DNA from: Bacteroidota bacterium | GTDB taxonomy: Bacteria > Bacteroidota > Bacteroidia > Chitinophagales > Chitinophagaceae | Assembly (NCBI GenBank): GCA_947451115.1 | Contig: CANFXV010000003.1 | Coordinates: 32,477-96,476 of the forward strand | Length of the DNA stretch: 64,000 bases | Direction of reading: 5' to 3' | In this document: in pieces, positions 1 through 10,500 of the stretch | Numbering within the stretch: position 1 is the stretch's first letter | Layout of the letters: each line of letters opens with the position of its first letter | The notes under the pieces: generated by a model | What the model saw: only the letters and a program-made list of their open reading frames with translations | Database searches by the model: none | What the model was told of the DNA's origin: nothing | Position numbers and translations under genes: made by a program

Positions 1-119
1 TCTGTATAAAAAGAAGTCTGTGTTAAAAAGCCGGGGCCAATAGATGAATTGGCCATTAAAAATGCAGCGCCTAAACTTAGACCAGTCATCGATTTTAAGG
101 GGCTGCTATTTTTAGACAT
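1..119 (-). CDS. NRAMP-family metal/solute transporter, N-terminal fragment (cut by window edge)
   Basis: Only the first 39 codons are present; the gene runs off the left edge. Translation of the minus strand from the ATG at 117-119 gives a short polar start and then a hydrophobic segment containing GPGFLTQT, which resembles the first membrane helix of NRAMP-type transporters. The ATG overlaps the pxpA stop by 8 nt, so the two are probably translationally coupled. In Bacillus subtilis an NRAMP-like gene (ycsG) lies in the pxp/kip cluster, which supports this call. Substrate is unknown: a divalent metal, or possibly something tied to 5-oxoproline use. The family call rests on one short motif and on context. 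Confidence 0.6.
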   Translation of the reverse strand, partial: MSKNSSPLKSMTGLSLGAAFLMANSSIGPGFLTQTSFYT

Positions 120-894
120 ATTTAATTTCAATGGAATTATTTTTCAAACTTTGATGTAAGGCAGTGACAATTTCTATTGCATTGGCACCATCACCATGCA
201 CACATATAGTATTCGCTTCAATATTGATAGGACTGCCATGTGCCGTATCCACTTTTTGATCAAAAATTATTTTTAGTACTTGTGCGCAAGCTTCATGGGC
301 ATCCTCAATCATGGCATGATCCAAATACCTTGGGGTTAAGGAACCGTCTTGTTGATAGGTTCTATCCGCAAAAACTTCATTCGCAAAAGGTTGTCCCAAT
401 ATTTTTGCTTGGGTGATGGTATGACTTCCGCTTAATCCATAAATAATTAAATCTGGATCGATGGCTTGAATGGTTTGAATAAAAATTTTACTTAGTGCAG
501 CATCTTTTGCACAATCATTGTACAAAGCACCATGCAATTTTACATGATGCAATTGAGCGCCCAAGGGTAAGGCAATTCTTTCAAACACATACATTTGCTC
601 GGCAATGAGTTCGGCCATTTCTAATAAAGAAACCATTTGTGAAACTCTGCCAAAATTAATTTTATCGTCATAGCCAGGATGCACGCCTATAGCCACATTG
701 TGTTCTAATGCAAGCTCAATGGTTTTTTTGATGGAATCTGTATTGCCTGCATGGTAACCGCAGGAAATATTGGCGCTGCTAATGAAGGGCATTAATTCGG
801 CTTCATTGCCCATGCCTTCGCCCATATCACAATTCAGGTCTATGGATAAACCCTTGTTGAATTTCTTGGTATAGTTGATGTGCGGTGTTGACAT
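112..894 (-). CDS. pxpA: 5-oxoprolinase subunit A (LamB/YcsF family)
   Basis: PxpA works with PxpB and PxpC in the cytoplasm to hydrolyse 5-oxoproline to glutamate with ATP. The family signature IDLNCDMGEG is at residues 18-27, followed by SCGYHAGN and a VKLHGALYND segment, as expected for the LamB/YcsF fold. At 260 aa it is close to the family's usual 250 or so. The ATG at 894 adds about 16 residues before the conserved start of the family, but no later Met precedes the signature. The first 68 nt overlap the end of pxpC, and its stop overlaps the start of the NRAMP-like gene, so this is a tightly packed operon reading leftwards. Confidence 0.93.
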   Translation of the reverse strand: MSTPHINYTKKFNKGLSIDLNCDMGEGMGNEAELMPFISSANISCGYHAGNTDSIKKTIELALEHNVAIGVHPGYDDKINFGRVSQMVSLLEMAELIAEQMYVFERIALPLGAQLHHVKLHGALYNDCAKDAALSKIFIQTIQAIDPDLIIYGLSGSHTITQAKILGQPFANEVFADRTYQQDGSLTPRYLDHAMIEDAHEACAQVLKIIFDQKVDTAHGSPINIEANTICVHGDGANAIEIVTALHQSLKNNSIEIKYV

Positions 895-1747
895 TGGTTA
901 AACTAAAATGAAAGGCTGAATCATTTTTTAATTGAGCAAACCTTGGTAAATCTACCAAAATAATTTGACCCAAATTTGCATAACCACCAATGGTTTGATG
1001 ATCGGCCATTAAAACCATGAGGGAGCCGTTGGGAAGTAGTTGTAAAGTGCCTCTGGTGACGGCTGAAGATAAATATTGATTGGGTTTGGTTAATTCAAGC
1101 AATGGGCCCTTCAATAAATAACCCATTCTATTGGTTTGCAAAGTGGTATGAAAAGCTTGTGTCAATATTTTATGAATGGCATCGGCAGTTAAATCATTCC
1201 AAGCAGGACCTGGAATAAATCTAATGGGGTTGGAAGAAAAAACATGCGCAGGGATGGCGTATAATTTATCGGCATGGAGGGAATGATTGGATAAATTATT
1301 TTGATCATTGGGGCGTAGATCAAATTCAACATCTTTTTGTAGGGTAGTGGAGAAATAACTTTGACTCTCTAACCACTCAGGGCTATTAATTTTTCCTTGA
1401 ATGGCTAAGTACGCAACACTTCCTTCGATAGGTTTTAAAAATTTTAGTACATCGTTTTCTACCACCTGAATGGCTTTGTTGAGTTCAATACTTTTGTCAT
1501 TGAGTAGGGGCACAAAATTAGCACCAGTAATACAAATGGTATACCTACTTGTGAAAGAAAAAATACTGGCAGGAAAATACAACTCAATCACTGGATGATC
1601 CAATGGGTTCTGCACAATGGCATTGCCTAATTGTGCGGATAAATAATCCATGCATCCATTGGCTTGTATACCCAAATGCTGAAAACCATACCTGCCTTGG
1701 TCTTGAATGGTGTCGGCGATTCCTCTTTTAATTATTTTAATGGACAT
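827..1747 (-). CDS. pxpC: 5-oxoprolinase subunit C (biotin-dependent carboxyltransferase-like, KipA family)
   Basis: This subunit partners PxpB and PxpA in ATP-dependent 5-oxoproline hydrolysis. It starts IKIIKRGIADTIQDQGRYGFQHLGI, the usual N-terminus of the KipA/AHS2 domain; the conserved G-x-MD (NGCMDYL) near residue 33, the FIPGPAWN segment and the TNRMGYLLKGP segment are visible. Length (306 aa) is normal. The 68 nt overlap with pxpA adds only a short tail beyond the expected C-terminus. Its usual upstream partner pxpB is not next to it here; it is at 22316-23059 on the same strand. Confidence 0.92.
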   Translation of the reverse strand: MSIKIIKRGIADTIQDQGRYGFQHLGIQANGCMDYLSAQLGNAIVQNPLDHPVIELYFPASIFSFTSRYTICITGANFVPLLNDKSIELNKAIQVVENDVLKFLKPIEGSVAYLAIQGKINSPEWLESQSYFSTTLQKDVEFDLRPNDQNNLSNHSLHADKLYAIPAHVFSSNPIRFIPGPAWNDLTADAIHKILTQAFHTTLQTNRMGYLLKGPLLELTKPNQYLSSAVTRGTLQLLPNGSLMVLMADHQTIGGYANLGQIILVDLPRFAQLKNDSAFHFSLTNVNTAHQLYQEIQQGFIHRPEL

Positions 1748-1910
1748 GTGGATGAAAACAAACTTGTTTCAATTTTAAATAGTTTTGTGAAATTTAAACT
1801 AATTTTAGGTGCTTGTTTGCAATAGTTTAATAGTACTATGAAGTTAACTAGATAGACGAAGAAAAATCAAACAATAAAATTATTTTATCCAACAATTTAT
1901 ATTTAGTACC

Positions 1911-2228
1911 ATGAAACAAAATATTTTAATCTGTCTAATTATGCTACTTTTTGCATGTAAGACGCCCATAGCACCAGTGGCGGTGGACCAAGCACTAAAG
2001 CAAAACATGACTAGCTATTTAAACAAGGATCCAAAGTCATTGAATAAGTTTCATTACCAGGTAGAGTCTGTAATATATTTTCAAGAAGCAGGCTTTTATA
2101 CCTGCGAATTTCAAGTGCGCATGAAAAGTGATACAGCCAATAAAACATTGCCCAAACCTATTGATACCGTGGGTGTCATGAAAGTAAAAATGGATAAAGA
2201 TTTCAAAGTAGTGAGCCGCTACTATTAA
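1911..2228 (+). CDS. small predicted lipoprotein, function unknown
   Basis: A 105-aa protein with a lipoprotein signal: positive start, hydrophobic run, and lipobox LLFAC with the modified Cys at residue 16. The mature part (about 90 aa) has no motif I recognise; it contains two likely beta strands around VIYFQEAGFYTCEFQVRM and ends VKMDKDFKVVSRYY, a pattern of small secreted Bacteroidota proteins. It stands alone between pxpC (divergent) and the terminator at 2341-2378. It is likely real because a signal peptide and lipobox are present and nothing overlaps it plausibly on the other strand. Confidence 0.65.
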   Translation: MKQNILICLIMLLFACKTPIAPVAVDQALKQNMTSYLNKDPKSLNKFHYQVESVIYFQEAGFYTCEFQVRMKSDTANKTLPKPIDTVGVMKVKMDKDFKVVSRYY

Positions 2229-2340
2229 TTGTCGACACTTATAAAAACTAACGAAAAAGTCCAAATTCTATAAAAAAATTAGAATACTTATTTATTGATT
2301 TGTTAAAGCATTTTATTTTAAACGGTAAAACCTGCTATAC

Positions 2341-2378
2341 AAAAAGCCTCTTTTTAGCCTAAAATAGGCTTTTTTTTA
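2341..2378 (+). terminator. intrinsic terminator after the small lipoprotein gene
   Basis: A perfect 6-bp stem AGCCTA/TAGGCT (2356-2361 with 2365-2370, loop AAA) is followed by an eight-base T run. An outer AAAAAGCC can pair with GGCTTTTT as an alternative. It separates the lipoprotein gene from the SusC gene. Confidence 0.75.
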
Positions 2379-2439
2379 TTCCTTTAATAGATTGAAAATC
2401 AATCAATTAACATTTTTTTTATAATTTTTTTAACTTTTT

Positions 2440-2472
2440 TTTGGTAGTTACGTTAAATCTATATTAAATTTA
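2440..2472 (+). promoter_or_regulatory. candidate Bacteroidota promoter for the susC/susD operon
   Basis: TTTG at 2440-2443 and TAAATTTA at 2465-2472 are separated by 21 bp. This matches the Bacteroidota -33/-7 pattern (TTTG, about 17-23 bp, TAnnTTTG) with one mismatch. It lies 37 bp upstream of the ATG at 2510. It is a weak match in AT-rich DNA. Confidence 0.4.
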
Positions 2473-2509
2473 GAAAACTTTTCTATAACGATTGCATAAA
2501 AAACTAAAA

Positions 2510-5500
2510 ATGCTTATGATGAACAAACTAACTTCAAAGAAATTTGCGTTATCCTTTATCTTGTTCTTGCTGACAGCAGCGGTTTTTGGACAAAAGAGTG
2601 TTACTGGTAAAGTAACAGACTCAGAAAAAAAACCACTTGTTGGAGCATCTATCTTGATCAAAGGTACAAATGTCGCAACATCTACTTCTTCTAATGGAGA
2701 CTTTACAATAGTCGTTCCAGCAGGAAGAAAAACCTTGATTGTTTCTAACGTTGGCTATGAAGACCAACAAATTGAAATTGGAAACTCAAGTTCAGTAAAC
2801 GTTTCTTTAAAAGAAACAACTTCTAGTCTTAACGAGGTGGTAATCACCGGTTATACCGCTCAGAAGAAAAAGGACATCGCTGGTTCTGTGTCTGTTATTA
2901 ATGTAAAAGACATGAAACAACAACCAGCTGGTACTGGTGAAGAAGCATTACAAGGTCGCGCCTCTGGTTTGACTGTAATTTCTTCTGGCCAACCAGGTGC
3001 TGCTAGTGATATCCGTATTCGTGGTATTTCTGGATTTGGTAACAACTCCCCATTGATTATCATTGATGGAGTAAGAGGAAGCCTTACAGATATCAACATG
3101 AACGATATCGAATCAATTCAAGTGTTAAAAGATGCATCTGCCGCTATCTATGGTGTGGCTGGTTCTAACGGTGCAATCATTGTAACTACTAGAAAAGGTA
3201 AAGTAGGAAAAGCAAAAGTTAGCTATGATACTTATTATGGTATGACTTCAGCGGGTCCTGGTTATGATATGGCAAGCACTGCTCAAGAAGCAGCTGCAAT
3301 CTGGCAACAACAAAAGAATTCAGGTGTCGCTAACCCATCAGACAAACAATATGGAAGTGGTGCAAATCCTGTAATTCCTGATTACATTACACCTTATGGT
3401 GTAACTGGATCTGTTGACTTAACTAAATATGACAAAAACTCTAATCAGATTACTAGAGCCAATAAAATTGGTACTAACTGGTACAAAGAAATCACTCGTG
3501 ATGCACCTGTACAAAGCCATAATATTGCTGTAAGTGCTGCTTCAGACAAAAACTCTTATTATTTCTCTTTAGGTTATTTGAACCAACAAGGTATCGCTCA
3601 GTTCCAATACTTAGAGCGTTATAACTTAAGAGCTAATACGCAATTCACTATCAAGGATCATATCCGTGTAGGTGAAAACTTGTCATTTGTATACAAAAAG
3701 AACCCTAAGTTTTCTAACCAAGGTGAGGGAAGTCCATTTACTACGGTTTACCGTGAAGATGCGATCATTCCAGTATACGATGTGGCAGGTAACTTTGCAG
3801 GAACTAAATCTCAAGGTTTAGGTAATGCAAGAAACCCATATGCAGACATCTATCGTACAAAAGATAACGTAGGTAATGATTGGACATTGACTGGTAATAT
3901 CTATGCTGAAGCTGATTTGGCAAAACATTTAACCATTCGTACCAATTTTGGTGGTAGCATGAACAATAACTACTACTACTATTTTAACTATGTAGGTTAT
4001 GAGAACGCAGAAGGTAATACTGGTGCTAACTCATTTAATGAGGGCGCTGGCTTTAACACTGCTTGGACTTATACCAATACTTTAAACTATTCAAATAACT
4101 GGGGTAAGCATACTTTAACAGTATTAGCTGGTAAGGAAGATGTTTATTATTCTGGTAGATCTTTATCTGCTGGTAGAAGTAACTACTTCTCTGAGAACCC
4201 TGATTTCTGGACTTTGAACTCAGGTTCACCAACCGGACAATCTAACACAGGTTCTGCTTATAAATCTGCCTTAAGTTCTTGGATTTCTAAAGTAGAATAT
4301 TCTTATGATGGAAAATATATCTTGAATGCTAGTTTAAGAAGAGACGCTTCGTCTTTATTTGATCCTAGCCAAAGAGAAGGTAATTTCCCAGGGGTTTCTG
4401 CTGCATGGAGAGTTTCTCAAGAGAAATTCATGCAAAGATTCTCTTTCTTGAACGACTTAAAAATTCGTGCGAGTTATGCGAAAATGGGTTCTACTTCTAA
4501 CGTAGATCCTACCAACCCATACAACTTGTATGCATCACGTGCGGGTAGATCTTTCTACGCAATCGATGGTAGTAGCACAGTTCCTACTTCTGGTTTCTTC
4601 AGAAGTAATATTGGTAATACTAGTACAACTTGGGAAGGTGATATCATTTCTAACTTTGGATTTGATGCGTCATTGCTTAACAACACTTTAGAAGTTAGTG
4701 CTGACTACTATCAAAAGAAAGTAAGTGGATTATTATTCACTCAATCTGGTACTGCTGCTGACGTTATTTTTACAGGTGATGCAAATTTACCTAAAGTAAA
4801 TATCGGTGACATGCAAAATACTGGTATTGATTTGAACTTGACTTACCACTACAAAATAAACAAAGACATGAAATTGGATGTAACAGGTATGATTACCTCT
4901 TACAACAATAAGATTGCTGCTTTAACTCCAGGTTTAGCTTATTTCAATGGTCCACAAATCAGAAACGTAACGCCAACTCGTAACGAAGTAGGTCATCCAG
5001 TGGGTGCCTTCTATGGTTACAAAGTGTTAGGCTTATTCCAAACTGATGCAGCTGCAAAAGCTTGGAATCAAGACGGTGCTTCTGCTGGTACTTTCCAATA
5101 TGCTGATATCAATGGAGATAAGAAAATTGATGACAAAGACAGAACTTATATAGGAAACCCAAATCCAGACTTTACTTATGGATTTAACTTGGCTTTCACT
5201 TATAAGCAATTTGATGCGTCTGCATTCTTCTTTGGATCTCAAGGCAATCAAATCTTTGATAACACCAAATACTTTACAGATTTCCCTGACTTCTTTAAAG
5301 GTGGTATTAGAAGAGAAGTAGCTTTAAATGCATGGACACCTTCTCATACAAACACAACTATTCCTAAGTTGATGACTACAGGATCATTCTCTACTGACTT
5401 AGCTGCCAACAGCTATTTTATCAGCGATGGTTCTTACTTACGTCTTAAGCAAGTACAAATTGGGTACACAATGGACCCAGCTGCTTTGACTAAATACGGA

Positions 5501-5677
5501 GTAGATCGTTTGAGAGTTTATTTACAAGCTGCAAATTTATTGACACTTACTAAGTACAAAGGATTAGATCCTGAATTACAAAGTAGTGATATTGGAAACA
5601 CAGTGGGTTTTGGAATCGACCAAGGAAACTATCCACATACTCCATCATTCATCTTAGGTGTTAACATTAACTTTTAA
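2510..5677 (+). CDS. SusC/RagA-family TonB-linked outer-membrane protein
   Basis: SusC-type barrels import oligosaccharides or peptides across the outer membrane using TonB energy and a SusD lid. Counting from the ATG at 2510: signal peptide ending VFGQ, a carboxypeptidase-D-like domain (VTGKVTDSEKKPLVGASIL), a TonB box-like stretch LNEVVITGY, the plug with IRIRGISGFGNNSPLIIIDG, then a long barrel ending LGVNINF with a terminal Phe. At about 1055 aa it is full length. ATG codons at 2516 and 2519 are equally possible starts; an upstream TTG at 2492 is not needed. SusD follows 21 bp later. No glycoside hydrolase is adjacent, so the substrate cannot be read from context. Confidence 0.95.
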   Translation: MLMMNKLTSKKFALSFILFLLTAAVFGQKSVTGKVTDSEKKPLVGASILIKGTNVATSTSSNGDFTIVVPAGRKTLIVSNVGYEDQQIEIGNSSSVNVSLKETTSSLNEVVITGYTAQKKKDIAGSVSVINVKDMKQQPAGTGEEALQGRASGLTVISSGQPGAASDIRIRGISGFGNNSPLIIIDGVRGSLTDINMNDIESIQVLKDASAAIYGVAGSNGAIIVTTRKGKVGKAKVSYDTYYGMTSAGPGYDMASTAQEAAAIWQQQKNSGVANPSDKQYGSGANPVIPDYITPYGVTGSVDLTKYDKNSNQITRANKIGTNWYKEITRDAPVQSHNIAVSAASDKNSYYFSLGYLNQQGIAQFQYLERYNLRANTQFTIKDHIRVGENLSFVYKKNPKFSNQGEGSPFTTVYREDAIIPVYDVAGNFAGTKSQGLGNARNPYADIYRTKDNVGNDWTLTGNIYAEADLAKHLTIRTNFGGSMNNNYYYYFNYVGYENAEGNTGANSFNEGAGFNTAWTYTNTLNYSNNWGKHTLTVLAGKEDVYYSGRSLSAGRSNYFSENPDFWTLNSGSPTGQSNTGSAYKSALSSWISKVEYSYDGKYILNASLRRDASSLFDPSQREGNFPGVSAAWRVSQEKFMQRFSFLNDLKIRASYAKMGSTSNVDPTNPYNLYASRAGRSFYAIDGSSTVPTSGFFRSNIGNTSTTWEGDIISNFGFDASLLNNTLEVSADYYQKKVSGLLFTQSGTAADVIFTGDANLPKVNIGDMQNTGIDLNLTYHYKINKDMKLDVTGMITSYNNKIAALTPGLAYFNGPQIRNVTPTRNEVGHPVGAFYGYKVLGLFQTDAAAKAWNQDGASAGTFQYADINGDKKIDDKDRTYIGNPNPDFTYGFNLAFTYKQFDASAFFFGSQGNQIFDNTKYFTDFPDFFKGGIRREVALNAWTPSHTNTTIPKLMTTGSFSTDLAANSYFISDGSYLRLKQVQIGYTMDPAALTKYGVDRLRVYLQAANLLTLTKYKGLDPELQSSDIGNTVGFGIDQGNYPHTPSFILGVNINF

Positions 5678-5698
5678 ATAAAAAATTAAATGGTGTAT

Positions 5699-7486
5699 AT
5701 GAAAAAAATAAATAATCAAATTAAACTTATAGCTAGCATATTTTTAGTAGTATGTGTTGCAGCTTGTAGTAAAAGCTTCTTAGACAAGCCACCAATTGGT
5801 ACTTTAGCGACCAATGTTGTTGCCAGTGAAGCTGGTGTACAAGGCTTATTAATAGGTGCCTACTCTTTAGTGGACGGTGAAGGTGCATCTGGAGACGGTT
5901 TCGCCTCTGGTGCTTCTAACTGGATCTTTGGAGGAGTAACTGGTGATGATGCTTACAAAGGATCTGATCCAACAGACGTGGGTGATGCTGCTCCAATGGA
6001 AACATGGGGTACCTCATTAACGCCAACCAATGGTGCCGTTCCTCAAAAATGGAAATTAAACTATGCAGGAATTCAACGTTGTAATGACGTAATTAATACT
6101 GCAAAAGCAACGACTACTATTAGTGCGGATAAAGCAACAAAAATCGTAGCGCAAGCACGCTTTTTAAGAGCTTATTTCCACATGGACTTGAAAAAAATCT
6201 TCGGTAATATTGTTTATGCCGATGAGAAAGTAAATCCAACCAACTTAGAAGTATCTAATACTGTAGATGCTTGGCCTGGTATCATGGCTGATTTAGATGC
6301 TGCTATAGCTGGTTTACCAGATACATGGTCTGAAGTAGGTCGTGCTAACGTATGGGCTGCTAAAGCCATGAAAGCTAAAGCTTTAATGTTCCAAAATAAA
6401 TTAGCTGACGCTTATCCAATTTTGAAAGACGTTATTGCCAATGGTAAAACTTCAGGCGGTGCAAAATATGCTTTGAATGTAAACTACTTCTCTAACTTCA
6501 ACCCTGCTCAAAAAAACAGTGCTGAATCTGTATTTGCTGCGCAAACTTCAGTTCAAGACGGTTCTTCAGTAGATTGGGGTGGAGATCCAAATGGTAACTA
6601 TGGTGATATCTTGAACTTCCCTTATACAGGTGGTCCAGGTGCTTGTTGCGGATTTTACAATCCTTCTCAAGACTTAGCAGATGCTTTCAAAACTGATGCT
6701 AACGGTTTACCTTTATTAAATTCTTATTATACTGGTGACCATGTTAGTGCTCAATATGGTACTAAATATGTTGGAAACCTAGATCCAAGAATTGACTGGA
6801 CCATGGGTAGACCAGGTATTCCATATTTAGATTGGGGATTACATCCAGGTGCTGATTGGATCAGAAACCCAACGAATGATGGTTTATTTAGCCCACTTAA
6901 AAACGTTTATGCAAATTCTCAAAAAGGAGCATTCACAGACGTAGGTAGCTCTTATTGGGGTCCAACCGAATTGGTTGCGAACAACGTAAACATTATTCGT
7001 TTTGCAGATGTAATCTTATGGGCTGCTGAGTGTGCTGCTGATGCAGGTGACTTAGCTGCTGCCACTACTTATGTAAATCAAATTCGTACAAGAGCTAAGA
7101 ACTCAGCTTATGTTCAAAAAACTGCTGATGGAAAACCAGCTGATTACAATGCGGCAACTGCTTCTTTTGCTGCAGGTGTAGATGCTGATTCTTATAAAAT
7201 TGGTACTTATGCTACCTTCGCCGACAAAGCAACTGCAGTAGCAGCTGTGCGTATGGAGAGAAGATTAGAATTAGCCATGGAAGGACATCGTTTCTTTGAC
7301 TTAGTGAGATACGGTATTGCTGCTACAACCATCAATACTTGGATCGCAAGAGAGGTGAACAGACCATTGAAAAAAGGTGCTGTTTTCCAAGCTGGTAAAC
7401 ACGAGTACATGCCAATTCCACAAGGCGAATTGGACAACTTGAACGCTAATGGAAAAGTTAGATTAAAACAAAATCCTGGTTATTAA
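5699..7486 (+). CDS. SusD/RagB-family nutrient-binding outer-membrane lipoprotein
   Basis: Surface lipoprotein that caps the SusC barrel and binds substrate. The lipobox is VAAC, with the Cys about 23 residues from the ATG at 5699, followed by SKSFLDKPPIGTL, a common SusD start. TPR-like helices (KATKIVAQARFLRAYFHMDLKKIFG) and the C-terminal FADVILWAAECAADAG and MERRLELAMEGHRFFDLVRYG segments are diagnostic. Ends with HEYMPIPQGELDNL, the usual SusD close. An ATG at 5690 gives three more residues. It is co-transcribed with susC and ends just before a strong terminator at 7513. Confidence 0.95.
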   Translation: MKKINNQIKLIASIFLVVCVAACSKSFLDKPPIGTLATNVVASEAGVQGLLIGAYSLVDGEGASGDGFASGASNWIFGGVTGDDAYKGSDPTDVGDAAPMETWGTSLTPTNGAVPQKWKLNYAGIQRCNDVINTAKATTTISADKATKIVAQARFLRAYFHMDLKKIFGNIVYADEKVNPTNLEVSNTVDAWPGIMADLDAAIAGLPDTWSEVGRANVWAAKAMKAKALMFQNKLADAYPILKDVIANGKTSGGAKYALNVNYFSNFNPAQKNSAESVFAAQTSVQDGSSVDWGGDPNGNYGDILNFPYTGGPGACCGFYNPSQDLADAFKTDANGLPLLNSYYTGDHVSAQYGTKYVGNLDPRIDWTMGRPGIPYLDWGLHPGADWIRNPTNDGLFSPLKNVYANSQKGAFTDVGSSYWGPTELVANNVNIIRFADVILWAAECAADAGDLAAATTYVNQIRTRAKNSAYVQKTADGKPADYNAATASFAAGVDADSYKIGTYATFADKATAVAAVRMERRLELAMEGHRFFDLVRYGIAATTINTWIAREVNRPLKKGAVFQAGKHEYMPIPQGELDNLNANGKVRLKQNPGY

Positions 7487-7512
7487 TAATTAATAATTAA
7501 TATTTAATTTTG

Positions 7513-7546
7513 AAAGAGATAAGGGAAACCTTATCTCTTTTTTTTT
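7513..7546 (+). terminator. strong intrinsic terminator after susD
   Basis: A perfect 12-bp stem (7513-7524 with 7529-7540) with a GAAA tetraloop is followed by more T residues to 7546. It closes the susC-susD unit, so the propeller genes downstream need read-through or their own promoter. Confidence 0.9.
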
Positions 7547-7577
7547 AGTATATTTAAGCTTATTGAAAACTTGTTTT

Positions 7578-10500
7578 ATGATGAAAAAACCTGCTAGTAT
7601 TGCTTATTTGATGGCTACAGCCTTTTTTTTATTGTGTATGAACGCTTGTAAAAACAAAGCGGTTTTATTTGAAAGTATTGATCCCGGTGTTTCTGGAATA
7701 CAATTTGCCAATCGCATCATCGAAAATGATTCCATCAATCCCATAGACATGACCAATATCTACAATGGGGGTGGCATTGGCGTAGGTGATTTCAACAACG
7801 ATGGTTTGATGGATTTGTATTTTACGGGCAATCAAGTAGCCAATCAATTGTACATCAATAAGGGCAACTTTAAATTTGAAAATATCACTCAAAAAGCTGG
7901 TGTGACTGGCGAAGGTAAATGGAGCAGGGGGGTGAGCATCATCGACATTAACAATGATGGCCTAGAAGATATTTATGTGAGTTGTACGGTAAGTAGCAAC
8001 CCTAAAAAAAGAGAAAACTTATTGTACATCAATCAAGGTGCTGATAAAGAAGGCATGCCTCATTTCAAGGAAATGGCTACTGAATATGGTTTAAACGATA
8101 GTACCTATACTACCATGGCTGCATTTTTTGATTACGACAATGATGGAGACTTGGATGTGTATTTGACCGTAAATCAAATCATCAAAGGAGACAATCCGGC
8201 CGTGTATCGAAAAAAGAATTTGGATGGATCTTATCCATCTACAGGAAAATTATTAAGAAACGATTTTGATGTAAAATTAAATCATCCTGTTTTTACCGAT
8301 GTCACTAAACAAGCAGGCGTGACCATTGAAGGTTATGGTCATGGGGTGAACATTGCCGATGTGAATAAAGATGGTTGGAAAGATATTTTTGTCACCAACG
8401 ATTTTAATTCCAACGACTTACTATACATCAACAACCACGACGGCACTTTTATAGACAAAGCAGCCACTTATTTTAAACATACTTCGGCCAATGGGATGGG
8501 CCAGGACATCATCGATATCAACAACGATGGATTGGTGGATGTAGTAGAATTGGACATGGATCCAGAGGACAATTATCGCAAAAAAATGATGCTGAATGCC
8601 ATCAGTTATCAAAACTACCAGAACAGTGATTATTATGGCTATCAATACCAGTATGTTCGTAATAGCATTCAATTGAATCAGGGCACAAGGATGAAACAAA
8701 ATGATTCCATTGGTGATCCTATTTTTAGTGATGTAGGTTTTTTTGCAGGCATAGCAGAAACCGATTGGAGTTGGTGCCCCTTGGTCACTGATTTTGATAA
8801 CGATGGCCACCGTGATTTTTATGTGACCAATGGTTTTCCCAAAGACATTACCGACCACGACTTTATTACTTTTCGTAGGCAGGCCAGTTTGATAGCCCCT
8901 AAGGAATTTACATTATCTCAAATACCTCAGGTTAAAATCCACAATTACGCCTTTAAAAACAATGGCAATGTAACATTTGCCAATGCCACCACAGATTGGG
9001 GCCTGTCTATACCCTCTTTTTCCAATGGGGCTGTGTATGCCGATTTAGACAACGATGGAGATATGGATTTGGTGGTGAACAATATCAACGATTCTGCTTT
9101 TTTGTATAGAAATAATTTGATGGAAAGAAAAGAAAACAAGCAGCATTATTTAAAATTAAAATTAAAGGGAGACAGTCAAAATATAGATGGGCTAGGCGCT
9201 TGGATTGAATTGCATTATGGCAACAAGCAACAAGTGTATGAGCAAACGCCCTACCGTGGTTATTTATCTACCATTGACATTCGTCCTAATTTTGGACTAG
9301 ACAGTATTGCACGCATCGATTCTGTGGTAGTCATCTGGCCCAATAATAAAAAGCAGGTCATCAAAAATGTAAAAGCGAATCAAATACTTACCCTAGATAT
9401 TAAGCATGCCAATGAAACCTATGATTGGGAAAAACCAACAGTAGCAACTGGTACTTTATTTACAGAAGTCACCAAGCAATTGAACATCAATTATGTCAAC
9501 AAGGCAAGAGACAATATTGATTTTAATGTACAAAAATTATTGCCCCATAAGTTTACCGAATATGGCCCAGCCTTAGCCGTGGGTGATTTAAATGGAGATG
9601 GATTGGATGACATGATCGCCGCAGGCTCTTTAGCGAACTCGGCTTGTATTTTGATGCAGGAAAAAAATGGCAAGTTTACACAGAAAGATTTAATCAAAGA
9701 CGCCACTAGGGCCAATAAAAATTGGCAGGATGAAGGCATTGTCCTTTTTGATATAGACGGAGATGGAGACTTAGACATTTACATTGCCAGTGGTGGATAT
9801 GAAAGCACCGCTAATTCTGCTGCTTATCAGGATAAAATTTACCTCAACGATGGTAAGGGTAATTTTAAAATGCAAGAACAGGGTCTACCAAGCAATACTA
9901 CTAGTAAGTCTTGTGTGCGTGCCATCGATTATGACCATGATGGTGACTTAGATTTATTTATTGCAGGCAGGGTACTTCCTTCTAATTATCCGCAACCTGT
10001 GTCTAGTTTTATTTACAGAAATGATACCAAGGATGGAGTAGTAAAATTTACTGATGTAACTGCTTCTGTTGCCCCTAGTTTAAATAAATTAGGGATGGTT
10101 TGTGATGCCCTTTGGACCGATTTTGACGATGATGGCTGGTCTGATTTAATCTTAGCTGGAGAATGGATGCCGCTTAGTTTTTTAAAGAACAACCATGGTC
10201 ATTTTGAAGACATCACAAAGAGTACTGGGGTGGCCAATCAATCGGGTTGGTGGTCAAGTATTGTGGCAGGAGATTTTGACAACGATGGCGATATGGATTA
10301 TGTGGTAGGAAATTTGGGTTTGAATTCTTATTACAAAGGCAACGATCAATTTCCTGCACAGCTTTATGCCAAAGATTTTGACAACAATGGAAGTATGGAT
10401 GCTGTTCCAAGTTTATATCTTCCGACTTCTCAGTTGGATACCACACGCAGAGAATTTCCGGTACACAATAGAGATGATATGGTCAAACAAATGATTGGCT

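Noticed and set aside
1756..1769. AAACAA-AC-TTGTTT palindrome before pxpC
   Set aside because: Six-base AT-rich arms are expected by chance here; no partner site was found.
8421..8858. 145-codon minus-strand frame inside the large propeller gene
   Set aside because: Repetitive I/V-rich translation that mirrors the calcium-loop repeats; no independent support.
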